DNA of 64,000 nucleotides, taken from positions 558,001 through 622,000 of the forward strand of contig CBDBPW010000003.1 in NCBI GenBank assembly GCA_965209045.1, read 5' to 3'. Of this stretch, positions 24,493 to 34,300 are shown one piece after another. Within the stretch, counting starts at the first letter, position 1; every line of letters begins with the position of its first letter. The stretch comes from JAJEFO01 sp965209045. Its GTDB lineage: Bacteria > Pseudomonadota > Alphaproteobacteria > Rhodobacterales > Rhodobacteraceae. The notes under the pieces are model-generated. The model was given only the letters and a program-made list of their open reading frames with translations. It had not been told where the DNA came from and did no database searches. The position numbers and the translations under genes were made by a program.

Positions 24493-26063
24493 ACCGCAAA
24501 TACGACGCCGTTGTCATAGGAGGGGGTCACAACGGCCTGACCTGTGGCGCGTATCTGGCGCGGGCGGGCAAGAGGACGCTCGTGCTCGAACAGAAGCCGG
24601 TCGTCGGCGGGGCAAGCGTCACCGAAGAGTTTTCGCCGGGCTTTCGTGCCTCGACCTATTCCTACATTCTGGGCCATCTGCATCCGAAGGTCGTCGAGGA
24701 TCTTGAGCTTAAGAAATTCGGGCTGGAGTACTCCCCGCAGCCAAACGTCTTCAATCCGACCGAAGATGACGGGATCATCTTCACCGCGGATCCGGCCAGG
24801 ACCCGCGAACAGATCGCGCGGTTTTCGCAAAGGGACGCCGAGAACTACCCGAAGTTCTTCGAGCGCCTGCGGTCGTCGGTCGAGATCCTGCGCAGGCTGC
24901 AGGTCGAGACTCCGGTGAATCCGTTCCGCGGCGACCCCGCGGGCCTGTGGAAGACCGCACGCTTCGCTTGGCGCTACCGCAGGTCGGAAGCAGAATTCTA
25001 CGACCTCGTGCGCGCCCTTTCGATGAGCGCCCACGACTATGTCAGCCGGTGGTTCGAGCACGATCTCGTCAAGGCAAAGTTCATGTTCTGGGGCACGATG
25101 GGGACAAGCGACGGACCCTGTGCGCCAGGCTCCGCCTTCTGCATCGTCGCCAATCTGGTCGGCCAGATCGGGATGAACTTCTGCAAGGGCGGCATGGGCG
25201 CGGTTGCCGACGCCATCGCTGCCTCAGGCGAAGCGCATGGCATGGAGGTCCAATGCGACGCCTGGGTCGAGGAGATCCGGATCCGGGACGGCCGGGCCGT
25301 TGGCGTGCGGCTGCGCTCGGGCGAGGAAGTCGATGCCCGCCGCGTGATTTCGGCGACAAACGCGAAATGCACGTTCCTTGACATGATCGGCGAAGAGCAC
25401 CTGCCCGAGGATTTCGTCGAGGATGTCAGGGGGATCCGTGCCCGCGGCAATGGCTTCAAGATCCTGTGCGCAGTTGACCGGCTGCCGCAATACAAGGGCT
25501 TCAGCGCGGAAAGGACCGGTGTGGACTATCCTGCCTATTGCCACATCTGCCCGACGCCCGAGTACCTGGAGCGGGCCTACCAGGACGCCAGGTTCGGCTG
25601 GTACTCCCCCAATCCCTACCTGAGTCCTAACGTGCCGACCCATACCGACCCGTCGCTCGCCCCCGAGGGCAGGCACGTTGTCGTCATCTACGGCGGGGTC
25701 GCGCCCTATGAACTGCGCAATTCCGACTGGGACCGGGAAAGGCCGCAACTGGTCAAGACCGCCTTTGCCGTCATGGATCGCTTTGCGCCAGGCTTTTCCG
25801 ACAGCGTGATCGACCACAGGGCGATCACGCCAAAGGACATCGAGGCCGACATCAACATGCCCGGCGGCAATGCCGATCATGGCGAATTGAGCCTGGACCA
25901 GCTCTTCTTCATGCGCCCGGTTCCGCGCTATGCCGACTATCGCAGCCCGCTGAAAGGTCTCTACCAGACCGGCGCCTCGACCCATCCTGGCGGGTCGGTC
26001 TCGGCGCTGCCTGGCCACAACGCCGCGAGGGAAATCCTGAACGACTGGCGGTGGCGTGCATGA
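24489..26063 (+). CDS. Phytoene-desaturase-like FAD oxidoreductase, copy A
   Basis: A 524-residue flavoprotein of the COG1233 (CrtI/phytoene dehydrogenase-like) group. The dinucleotide motif is VVIGGGHNGLTCGAYLARAG near residue 8, followed by the LEQKPVVGGASVTEEFSPGF hallmark, and the C-terminal FAD motif is LYQTGASTHPGGSVSALPGH. I chose ATG 24489 (site AAAGGA; GTG 24477 is less likely). No carotenoid genes are nearby, so the substrate is probably not a carotene; non-carotenoid members oxidise or isomerise assorted small molecules. The next gene is a close tandem paralogue, joined by ATGA. Confidence 0.87.
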   Translation: MNRKYDAVVIGGGHNGLTCGAYLARAGKRTLVLEQKPVVGGASVTEEFSPGFRASTYSYILGHLHPKVVEDLELKKFGLEYSPQPNVFNPTEDDGIIFTADPARTREQIARFSQRDAENYPKFFERLRSSVEILRRLQVETPVNPFRGDPAGLWKTARFAWRYRRSEAEFYDLVRALSMSAHDYVSRWFEHDLVKAKFMFWGTMGTSDGPCAPGSAFCIVANLVGQIGMNFCKGGMGAVADAIAASGEAHGMEVQCDAWVEEIRIRDGRAVGVRLRSGEEVDARRVISATNAKCTFLDMIGEEHLPEDFVEDVRGIRARGNGFKILCAVDRLPQYKGFSAERTGVDYPAYCHICPTPEYLERAYQDARFGWYSPNPYLSPNVPTHTDPSLAPEGRHVVVIYGGVAPYELRNSDWDRERPQLVKTAFAVMDRFAPGFSDSVIDHRAITPKDIEADINMPGGNADHGELSLDQLFFMRPVPRYADYRSPLKGLYQTGASTHPGGSVSALPGHNAAREILNDWRWRA

Positions 26064-27640
26064 GCTCGCAACGAAAATACGATGCAATCGTTGTGGGCGG
26101 CGGCCACAACGGCCTGACTTGCGGCGCCTACCTGTCGCGCGCCGGCAAGAAAACGCTCGTACTGGAACAGAAGCCCTACGTCGGCGGAGCCAGCGTCACG
26201 GAAGAGTTCTCTCCCGGTTTCCGTGCCTCGACCTATGCGTTCATCCTTGGCCATCTGCATCCCAAGGTGATCGAGGAACTGGAGCTGAGGAAATTCGGGC
26301 TGGAGTACTACCCGCAGCCAAACGTCTTCAACCCGACCGAAGACGACGGGATCATCTTTTCGAAGGATCCGGTGAAGACGCGCGAGCAGATCGCGCGGTT
26401 CTCGCAAAGCGACGCGGAGAACTACCCGAAGTTCTTCGCCCGGCTGCAATCGACCATCGAGATTCTGCGCAGGCTGCAGCTCGAGACACCGGTGAACCCG
26501 TTCCGCAGGGATCCGGCGGGACTCATGAAGACGCTCGGCTTCGCTTGGCGTTACCGGAACGCCGAGAAGGAGGTGTACAACCTCCTTCACGCGCTTTCGA
26601 TGAGTGCCCATGACTATGTGGGGCGGTGGTTCGAGAATGATCTGGTCAAGGCCAAGTTCATGTTCTGGGCGACGATCGGGGGCAATGTCGGCCCCTACAG
26701 CCCGGGCACGGCGTTCTACCTTGTCACCCACCTGATCGGCCAGACCGGCATGAGCTTCTGCAAGGGCGGCATGGGGGCGATCGCCGACGCCCTTGCCGCC
26801 TCGGGGGAAGCGCATGGCATGGGAATCCGTTGCGACGCCTGGGTCGACGAAATCCTGGTGCGTGACGGACGCACCTACGGGGTGCGCCTGCGCTCGGGCG
26901 AGGAGATCCATGCCTCGCGCGTGGTTTCGAACGTGAACGTCAAGCGCACCTTCCTGGACATGGTCGACAGGTCGCACCTTCCCGACGAGTTCGTGGATGA
27001 CGTGGAGGGCTTTCGCTCGCGCGGCATGGGCTTCAAGCTTCTTTGCGCAGTGGACCGGTTGCCGCAGTACAAGGGATTCAGCCAGGAAAATACCGGAGTC
27101 GACTACCCCGCCTATGCACATATCTGCCCGACTCCGGAGTTCCTGGAACAGGCCTTCCATGACGCCAAGTTCGGCTGGTACAGCCAAGAGCCGTTCCTTA
27201 GCCCCAACGTGCCAAGCTACACCGATCCGACGCTGGCTCCCGAAGGCAAGCACGTCGTGGTGTTCCAGGGCGGGGTGACGCCATACGAGCTGCGCAATTC
27301 CGACTGGGACCGGGAGGGGCCCCAGGTTGTCAGGAACGCCTTCGCCGTCATGGACCGGTTCGCGCCGGGGTTCTCCGACAGCGTGATCGACCACAAGCTC
27401 ATCACGCCGAAGGACATTGAGGCCGACATCAACATGCCGGGCGGCAACTCCCAGCACGGGGAACTGACGCTCGACCAGATCTTCTTCATGCGACCCGTGC
27501 CACGGTACGCCGACTACCGCAGCCCGGTGAAGTGCCTCTACCAGTGCGGCGCATCGACCCACCCCGGCGGCGCTGTCTCGGCCGTTCCGGGGCAGAACGC
27601 GGCGCGGGAAATCCTCAAGGACTGGAGGTGGCGGGCATGA
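26060..27640 (+). CDS. Phytoene-desaturase-like FAD oxidoreductase, copy B
   Basis: A 526-residue paralogue of the gene just upstream, colinear over its full length with most residues identical (for example both share EEFSPGFRASTY, HLHPKV, QPNVFNPTEDDGIIF and SMSAHDYV). The FAD motif is VVGGGHNGLTCGAYLSRAG and the C-terminal motif LYQCGASTHPGGAVSAVPGQ. Differences cluster in the middle, for example WGTMGTSDGPCAPGS in copy A against WATIGGNVGPYSPGT here, as if the copies have different substrates or form a heterodimer. Start ATG 26060 overlaps the stop of copy A. Confidence 0.87.
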   Translation: MSSQRKYDAIVVGGGHNGLTCGAYLSRAGKKTLVLEQKPYVGGASVTEEFSPGFRASTYAFILGHLHPKVIEELELRKFGLEYYPQPNVFNPTEDDGIIFSKDPVKTREQIARFSQSDAENYPKFFARLQSTIEILRRLQLETPVNPFRRDPAGLMKTLGFAWRYRNAEKEVYNLLHALSMSAHDYVGRWFENDLVKAKFMFWATIGGNVGPYSPGTAFYLVTHLIGQTGMSFCKGGMGAIADALAASGEAHGMGIRCDAWVDEILVRDGRTYGVRLRSGEEIHASRVVSNVNVKRTFLDMVDRSHLPDEFVDDVEGFRSRGMGFKLLCAVDRLPQYKGFSQENTGVDYPAYAHICPTPEFLEQAFHDAKFGWYSQEPFLSPNVPSYTDPTLAPEGKHVVVFQGGVTPYELRNSDWDREGPQVVRNAFAVMDRFAPGFSDSVIDHKLITPKDIEADINMPGGNSQHGELTLDQIFFMRPVPRYADYRSPVKCLYQCGASTHPGGAVSAVPGQNAAREILKDWRWRA

Positions 27641-27683
27641 CCTGCGGGGCCACGATGCGCTGGGCCGGAAGGGACCGGCGCTG

Positions 27684-29696
27684 ATGCTCGAGGCGCTGCT
27701 TTCCGGCTTGCTGCAGGTCTTCAGCTGGCCTGCTATCGGCTATCTGGGCCTTGGCATCTTCCTTGGCATCTGGCTCGGTGCCCTGCCGGGCGTGGGCGGG
27801 ATCACCGGCCTGATCCTGCTGCTGCCCTTCACCTACACCATGGACCCGGTATCGGCCTTCGCACTGATGCTGGGAATGTTCGCGGTCACCACGACGAGCG
27901 ACACCATCGCGTCCGTCATGCTGGGCATACCCGGAACGGCGGCCAGCCAGGCCACGGTAATGGATGGCTATCCGCTTGCCCAGAAAGGCCAGGCCAACCG
28001 GGCGCTAGGGGCGGCCTATACGTGTTCGGCCATGGGCGGGGTCATTGGCGCCGCCGTGCTGACGCTCTCGATGCCGTTGATCAAGCCGATCCTGACGTTG
28101 TTCTCGACCCCTGAGTATTTCATGCTGTCGCTTCTCGGCATCGCGATGGTAGGGTCGCTTTCCGGCAATTCGGTCGCCAAGGGTCTGGTGATCGGGCTCT
28201 TCGGCATGATGCTGGGCACCATCGGCGAAGGCACGTTCAACGGCCAGGCACGCTACTATTTCGGGATTGAGTACATGCTCAATACGCCGCCGCTGGTCGG
28301 CGTGGTGCTGGGGCTCTTTGCCATCCCGGAGCTTCTGGAACTGGCCACCAAGAACACCTCGATCTCCCGTGTGAGCGCGGACCAGACCAAGGGTGGCGGC
28401 ATGCTGCAGGGGATCAAGGACGTGTTCGCCAATTGGTGGCTGGTGCTGAAGAGTTCAACGCTTGGGGTATATATCGGAATGCTGCCGGGGCTAGGCGCCT
28501 CGATCGTGGACTGGGCGGCCTATGGCATGGCGGTGCAGACAACGAAGGGGAAGACCGACTTCGGCCGCGGCGACATCCGCGGGGTGATCGCGCCCGAAAG
28601 CGCCAACAATGCTCAGCGGGGCGGGGCGCTGATCCCGACGCTGACCTTCGGCATTCCGGGCGACTTCGCCATGTCCATTCTTCTCGGTGCGCTGCTGATC
28701 CAGGGACTGAGGCCCGGCATGCAGATGCTCACGACCGAGCTCGACATCACTTTCGCGATGATCTGGACGCTGATCATCGCCAACATCGTCTCAGCCATGC
28801 TCCTGATGGTGCTCGGACGGCAGGTGGCCCGCGCAATCTTCATCGACGGACATCTGCTCGTGCCGCTCGTCATCATGTTCGTCTTCATGGGTTCGTGGCT
28901 CGGCGCGCAGTCGATGGGCGACCTGATCCTGATGTGCTCGATGGGTGCGCTGGGACTCTTCATGAAGCGCTCGGGCTGGCCGCGACCGCCGCTCATCATT
29001 GCGCTTGTTCTTGGCCCAAACATGGAAAACGCGCTGGTGATCTCCAACAGGATCTACGGAACGCTGGGCTGGCTGGAGCGCACGCCGTCCTGGATCATCG
29101 GGATCATCATCGTCCTGACGGTAGCGGGAACTGCCTCTGGTCTCTTGAAGCGCAGGGCCGCAGCACCGATCCCGGCCAAGGATCCCGAATTGAACGCGAA
29201 GCTCTCGATCGAGGGCGGCGAGCGCAATCCGGTCATTGCGATCTTGCTGGCGGTCTTCTTTGTGGCGTTCTTCGCCGCCGCCGCGATTCTCGCGATCGAC
29301 TTTCATCCGACAAACAGGCAGTACCCGATTGCCGTCTGCCTAGCCGCGCTGCTGCTGCTGGCGGCCATCCTTTGGAAAGACGTCAAGGCGGCACGCCTAT
29401 CCATTTCCGACAACGGCGGCCTTGGAGCCACGTGGCTGAAGTCCATGGCCGAAGGAGACATGCGACGCGGCCTGAATTTCATCCTCTGGGTCGCCGTCAC
29501 CGTTTTCGGATGCTGGCTGATCGGGCAGAAGTTCGCAATCGCGGCGCTGGTTCTTTCCTATCTGGTCTTCTGGGGGAAGCGTCCGGTCTGGTTCGCGGTG
29601 GCCTATGCCGCATTCATCTACATGTTCATCACGGCGTTCTATGACTGGACGATGCACATCCCGTTCCAGCGGCCGTTCATCGGGAAGCTCTTCTGA
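27684..29696 (+). CDS. Fused TctA-TctB tripartite tricarboxylate transporter permease
   Basis: A 670-residue membrane protein. Residues 1 to about 500 are a full TctA large permease (GIFLGIWLGALPGVGGITGL, MLGIPGTAASQATVMDGYPL, APESANNAQRGGALIPTLTFG IPGD). Residues about 510-670 add four more hydrophobic segments resembling the small subunit TctB, which is normally a separate protein. So this TTT system has a fused membrane part. The binding protein follows 73 bases downstream. It would import a carboxylate feeding the third unit of the island; a TRAP system serves the first unit, so two uptake routes exist. Confidence 0.88.
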   Translation: MLEALLSGLLQVFSWPAIGYLGLGIFLGIWLGALPGVGGITGLILLLPFTYTMDPVSAFALMLGMFAVTTTSDTIASVMLGIPGTAASQATVMDGYPLAQKGQANRALGAAYTCSAMGGVIGAAVLTLSMPLIKPILTLFSTPEYFMLSLLGIAMVGSLSGNSVAKGLVIGLFGMMLGTIGEGTFNGQARYYFGIEYMLNTPPLVGVVLGLFAIPELLELATKNTSISRVSADQTKGGGMLQGIKDVFANWWLVLKSSTLGVYIGMLPGLGASIVDWAAYGMAVQTTKGKTDFGRGDIRGVIAPESANNAQRGGALIPTLTFGIPGDFAMSILLGALLIQGLRPGMQMLTTELDITFAMIWTLIIANIVSAMLLMVLGRQVARAIFIDGHLLVPLVIMFVFMGSWLGAQSMGDLILMCSMGALGLFMKRSGWPRPPLIIALVLGPNMENALVISNRIYGTLGWLERTPSWIIGIIIVLTVAGTASGLLKRRAAAPIPAKDPELNAKLSIEGGERNPVIAILLAVFFVAFFAAAAILAIDFHPTNRQYPIAVCLAALLLLAAILWKDVKAARLSISDNGGLGATWLKSMAEGDMRRGLNFILWVAVTVFGCWLIGQKFAIAALVLSYLVFWGKRPVWFAVAYAAFIYMFITAFYDWTMHIPFQRPFIGKLF

Positions 29697-29769
29697 ACTT
29701 GAGGCACGCAGTCTGCAGGGAGAAACGCAGGAACAAACCGAACTTGGTCAAAAAAAAGGAGAATTGATC

Positions 29770-30852
29770 ATGAAACTGCTGAAATCAGCACTGGCGGCGG
29801 CTACCGCCGCGACGGTCATGTGGGGCGCGACCGCCTCGGCCGACGAATACTACGAAGGCAAGACCATTACGTGCGTCGTGCCATACGCGCCGGGCGGCGG
29901 CACGGATTCGTTCTTCCGCGTCGTGGTGCCACATTTGTCACGCACCATCCCGGGCAGCCCGGACATCATCATCAACAACATGTCGGGTGCCGGCGGCCTG
30001 AAAGCCAACAACTACGCCAGCAACGAGATGCCGAACGACGGCTCGCAGATGCTCTGCGCCCCATGGCTGTCGGTTGCACAGCTCACCCGTCGCGAAGGGG
30101 TCCGCTTCGACTACTCGAGGATGCGCGCCGTCGGCGGCGAAACCGCGATCAACACCGCCGTCGTCAACAAGAACATCATGATCGACAGCGACCGCACGAC
30201 CGCCGGGCAAGGTTCGCAACCGCTCATCGTTGCCGGCCTCAGCCCGTCTTCAACGCTTGACTTGCGTCAGCGCCTGGGCCTCGACATACTCGGAATCGAC
30301 TACCTCTACATTCCGGGCTACCGCGGGCAGGCCAAGCAGTTCCCGGCCTTCCTGTCGGGCGAGATCAGCCTGATCGGCACAAATTACGGCTCGTTCGCCG
30401 CAACGGTTGGTGAGGCGCTGGTTGATCAGGGCCCGGGCATGCTGTGGGTCGAGTACGACAAGACGGATGCCGACGGAAACGTCCTTCCGAGATCGACACA
30501 GCTCGCCGAGCTTGGCGTGCCGACGCTGGTCGAACTGCATGAAGCGATGCACGGTTCGGCGCCGTCCGGTCCGCATTGGGAGGCCTACAAGACGCTGAAC
30601 TCGATGACGACGATGGGTCTGTCGATCTGGCTGCCGGGGGGCACTCCGGACGAGGCGTTTGACGCGCTCAAGGCCGGGTGGGACGCTCTTCCGAGCGATC
30701 CGGAGTTCATTGCGGCGCATGAGAAGGCGTTCGGCAAGCCCGTCGGGTTCGTCCCCTACGAGATGGTTGCCGCCGCCGCTGCAAGCATTGGCGACATCCC
30801 GGAAGATATGGTGCAGTTCTACCAGGACTACATCGCGGAAGGCGAACAGTAA
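29770..30852 (+). CDS. TTT transporter solute-binding protein (TctC family)
   Basis: A 360-residue periplasmic protein with signal peptide MKLLKSALAAATAATVMWGA, cut near ATASADEYY. The mature start YYEGKTITCVVPYAPGGGTD is the TctC/Bug signature, with the ligand loop PGSPDIIINNMSGAGG. A strong site (AAGGAG, eight bases) fixes ATG 29770. It ends the third unit; a perfect 11-bp hairpin follows 40 bases after the stop. It differs strongly from the other TctC at 42.4-43.4 kb, so the two TTT systems probably carry different substrates. Confidence 0.9.
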   Translation: MKLLKSALAAATAATVMWGATASADEYYEGKTITCVVPYAPGGGTDSFFRVVVPHLSRTIPGSPDIIINNMSGAGGLKANNYASNEMPNDGSQMLCAPWLSVAQLTRREGVRFDYSRMRAVGGETAINTAVVNKNIMIDSDRTTAGQGSQPLIVAGLSPSSTLDLRQRLGLDILGIDYLYIPGYRGQAKQFPAFLSGEISLIGTNYGSFAATVGEALVDQGPGMLWVEYDKTDADGNVLPRSTQLAELGVPTLVELHEAMHGSAPSGPHWEAYKTLNSMTTMGLSIWLPGGTPDEAFDALKAGWDALPSDPEFIAAHEKAFGKPVGFVPYEMVAAAAASIGDIPEDMVQFYQDYIAEGEQ

Positions 30853-30892
30853 TCCCGCCAGCGCCCATGCAAGCCATGGGCACTCGAAGTCT

Positions 30893-30918
30893 CGGTCGCC
30901 GGCGAGTGCCGGCGACCG
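30893..30918 (+). terminator. Strong hairpin after the island's last gene
   Basis: CGGTCGCCGGC and GCCGGCGACCG form a perfect 11-bp stem with a GAGT loop, 41 bases after the TctC stop. No run of T follows, so it may end transcription poorly by itself or may protect the 3' end of the message. Confidence 0.5.
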
Positions 30919-31300
30919 TATCTTGCGGTCGGTGAGCACTTCGCCCGCAAGCAAACCGGCATCTCGATGGACGCGCTCCGTCGGAAAGCAATCAGGAATC
31001 GGCCCCCGTTCCTGAACACCCAGGAGTCCGCGGCGGTCTCCGGCGCGGCCTGCCGCGGGCAGCGTATGCGACCCAAGGCGTTCGGAAGCGTCCGCATGTA
31101 TGTCCACAGGCACCGGCAAGGAAAGTCCGGGTCCGTGATGAGCGGTTGTGACGGGCACAGCCTGGACGCATGCTTCCAGGTCGATCCTTCAGATGTGTGC
31201 CTCGCAGGAACGGGGCAGGCTGCTAGGCGCTTCGCCTTGCAGCGTGACCGTGCTTTCGAACAGCCGTTGACACGGGAGGCCAAGCCTTTACCTCGGCGCC
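30919..31300. other. Intergenic region before mfd
   Basis: About 380 bases with only shadow-like frames. It should hold the mfd promoter; TTGACA occurs at 31267-31272 but no fitting -10 element follows. Confidence 0.4.
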
Positions 31301-34300
31301 ATGTCGGAGCCTCGCACGATGACCCTTTCGGGCGCGCCAGAAGGACTTGACGCCTCGCTTGTCCTGCGTGAGCTGGAGACCGCGTCAAGGGTCTGTCATG
31401 TCGCAAGGGACGACAAGCGCATGGCGGCAATGGCGGAGGCGCTGGCGTTCTTCGCCCCGCACGTTCCTGTGCTGAAGTTCCCGGGCTGGGACTGCCTTCC
31501 GTACGAACGCGTGTCCCCGAACGTGGACATCTCGGCAGAACGCATGGCAACCCTTGCGCGCCTGGCCTGCAATGCCCCAGGCCCCTTCATCCTGCTGACA
31601 ACTCTTAACGCGGCCACCCAGAGAGTTCCGTCACGCGAACTCGTCCGGACATCCAGCTTCGCCGCCCGGGCCGGCGAGCATGTGAACGAGACGGCGCTAA
31701 GGCAATTCCTGACCCGCATGGGTTTCGTGCAGACCCCGGCCGTTGCGGAGCCCGGTGACTACGCGATCCGCGGCGGCATCATCGACATCTTTCCGCCAGG
31801 CGAGCGTGACCCGGTGCGGCTCGACCTCTTCGGGGACGTGCTTGAGGACGTGCGGCGCTTCGATGCAGCCACCCAGAGGACCGTTGCGCAGCTTTCCGCC
31901 GTCGAGCTGTCGCCAGTCAGCGAGATCATTCTTGACGAGGCTTCCATCTCGCGCTTTCGGCAAGGCTACAGGCTGGAATTCGGGGCTGGCGGGGCCAGCG
32001 ACCCTCTCTATGAAGCGGTCAGCTCGGGACGCCGGCATTCAGGCATCGAACACTGGCTGCCGTTCTTCCACGAGCGTCTCGAGACGCTCTTCGAATACCT
32101 GCCCGATGCAACCATCATGCTTGATGACCGGATCAGGGCCGTGCACCAGGCCCGCTGGGAGGCCGTGAACATCCAATACGAGGCGCGCCTGGAGGCACGG
32201 CCTGTCGTCAGCGAGATGGACAGTGTCTACAAGCCGATGCCGCCCGAACTGCTCTATCTTGACGATGCCGCGTGGGAGGCTGCAACCAATGGGCGCAGGC
32301 TCCTGCAACTGGCAGTTTCGCCGCAGGCAGCGGGACCGGGGAGCCTGGACGCCGGCGGTCGCATCGGACGCGACTTCGCCCCGGAGCGCCAGCAGGAATC
32401 CACGAGCCTTCTCGAGACTGTGGCCGACCACATAAGGTCCAGGGCGCGCTCCGGCCAAGTGGTCATCGCGTCCTACTCGGAGGGTGCGCGGCAGCGCCTG
32501 CTGGGTCTCATCGCAGACCACGAAATCCTGGGCGCCGCATTGATTTCCAACTTTGGCGACGTTCCCGAAGGCAAGGGCAGGGTCTTTCTTGCCGTGTGGG
32601 CGCTGCAGCACGGGTTCGAGAGCGGGGAAGGCCTCACGGTAGTCTCCGAACAGGACATTTTCGGCGATCGCCTGACACGCCAGCCCAGGAAGAGGCGCCG
32701 AGCCGACAATTTCTTGGCGGAAGCCCGATCACTCAGCCCCGAGGACCTGATTGTTCACGTGGAACACGGCGTCGGACGTTACAAGGGCCTTGCGGTCGTC
32801 GAGGCTCTTGGGGCACCGCACGAGTGCATTCACCTCGAATATGCCGGTGGCGACAAGCTGTACCTGCCAGTTGAGAACATCGAGCTTCTCAGTCGCTACG
32901 GCCACGACGAGGCTCAGCTGGACCGCCTCGGAAGCGCCGCTTGGCAGGCTCGCAAGGCAGGCCTGAAGAGACGCATTCGCGAAGTCGCCGACAGGCTGGT
33001 CCGCATCGCAGCCGAACGTCATCTCCGGAAGGCGCCGATCGTCGAACGGCCGGAAGGCCTGTGGGAGGCATTCCTGGCGCGGTTTTCCCACCAGGAGACC
33101 GATGATCAGCTCGCAGCCATCGGCGAAACGCTTGACGACATGGCTTCGGGCAAGCCGATGGACAGGTTGATCTGTGGCGACGTGGGCTTCGGCAAGACCG
33201 AAGTGGCGATGCGTGCGGCCTTTGCCGCCGCGATGTCAGGAGTGCAGGTCGCGGTCATCGCCCCGACCACTTTGCTCGCCCGCCAGCACGCGGCGCGGTT
33301 TCTCGAGCGCTTCCGGGGATTCCCGATCGAGGTTCGGCAACTCTCAAGGTTCGTTGCCGCGAAAGAAGCCGCAAGGACGCGAGACGGTCTGGCTGCGGGA
33401 ACGGTGGACATCGTTATCGGGACGCACGCCGTTCTTGCAAGGTCCGTGCGCTTTCAGAAACTAGGATTGCTGGTCGTCGATGAGGAGCAGCATTTCGGAG
33501 TGACACACAAGGAGCGAATGAAACAGCTTCGTTCCGACATCCATGTCCTTACTCTCACGGCGACACCCATTCCACGTACGCTTCAGATGTCGTTGACGGG
33601 CGTGCGCGACCTGTCGGTCATCGGGACGCCACCCATCGACCGACTTGCCATACGCACTTACGTGAGCGAATTCGACAGCGTGACGCTCCGCGAGGCGCTG
33701 CTTCGCGAACACTACCGGGGCGGGCAGTCCTTTTTCGTTGTGCCAAGGGTCAGCGATCTCCCCTACATCGAGACCTGGCTGTCCGGGCAGGTTCCTGAAC
33801 TCTCTCACGTCGTTGTTCACGGGCAACTGGCGGCAAGCACGCTCGACGATCGGATGAACGCCTTCTACGAGGGCCGGTACGACATTCTCCTAGCCACTAC
33901 GATCGTGGAATCCGGCCTCGACATTCCAACTGCAAATACCATGATCGTCCACCGAGCGGACATGTTTGGGCTCGCGCAACTCTACCAGATTCGGGGCAGG
34001 GTCGGGCGCTCGAAGGCCCGTGCCTATGCCTATCTTACGACCCGACCCAATGCCAGGCTCACGTTGCAGGCAGAGCGGCGGCTGAGAGTTCTAGGCAGCC
34101 TGGATTCGCTCGGTGCAGGATTCAACCTCGCAACCCAGGACCTGGACATCCGCGGAGCCGGCAACATCCTCGGTGAAGAACAGTCGGGGCACATCCGCGA
34201 AGTGGGCTTCGAACTCTATCGCTCCATGCTGGAGGCCGCGATAGAGAAGATCCGATCCGGCGAATCCGAGGGACTCACCGACGCCGACGAGCAGTGGTCG

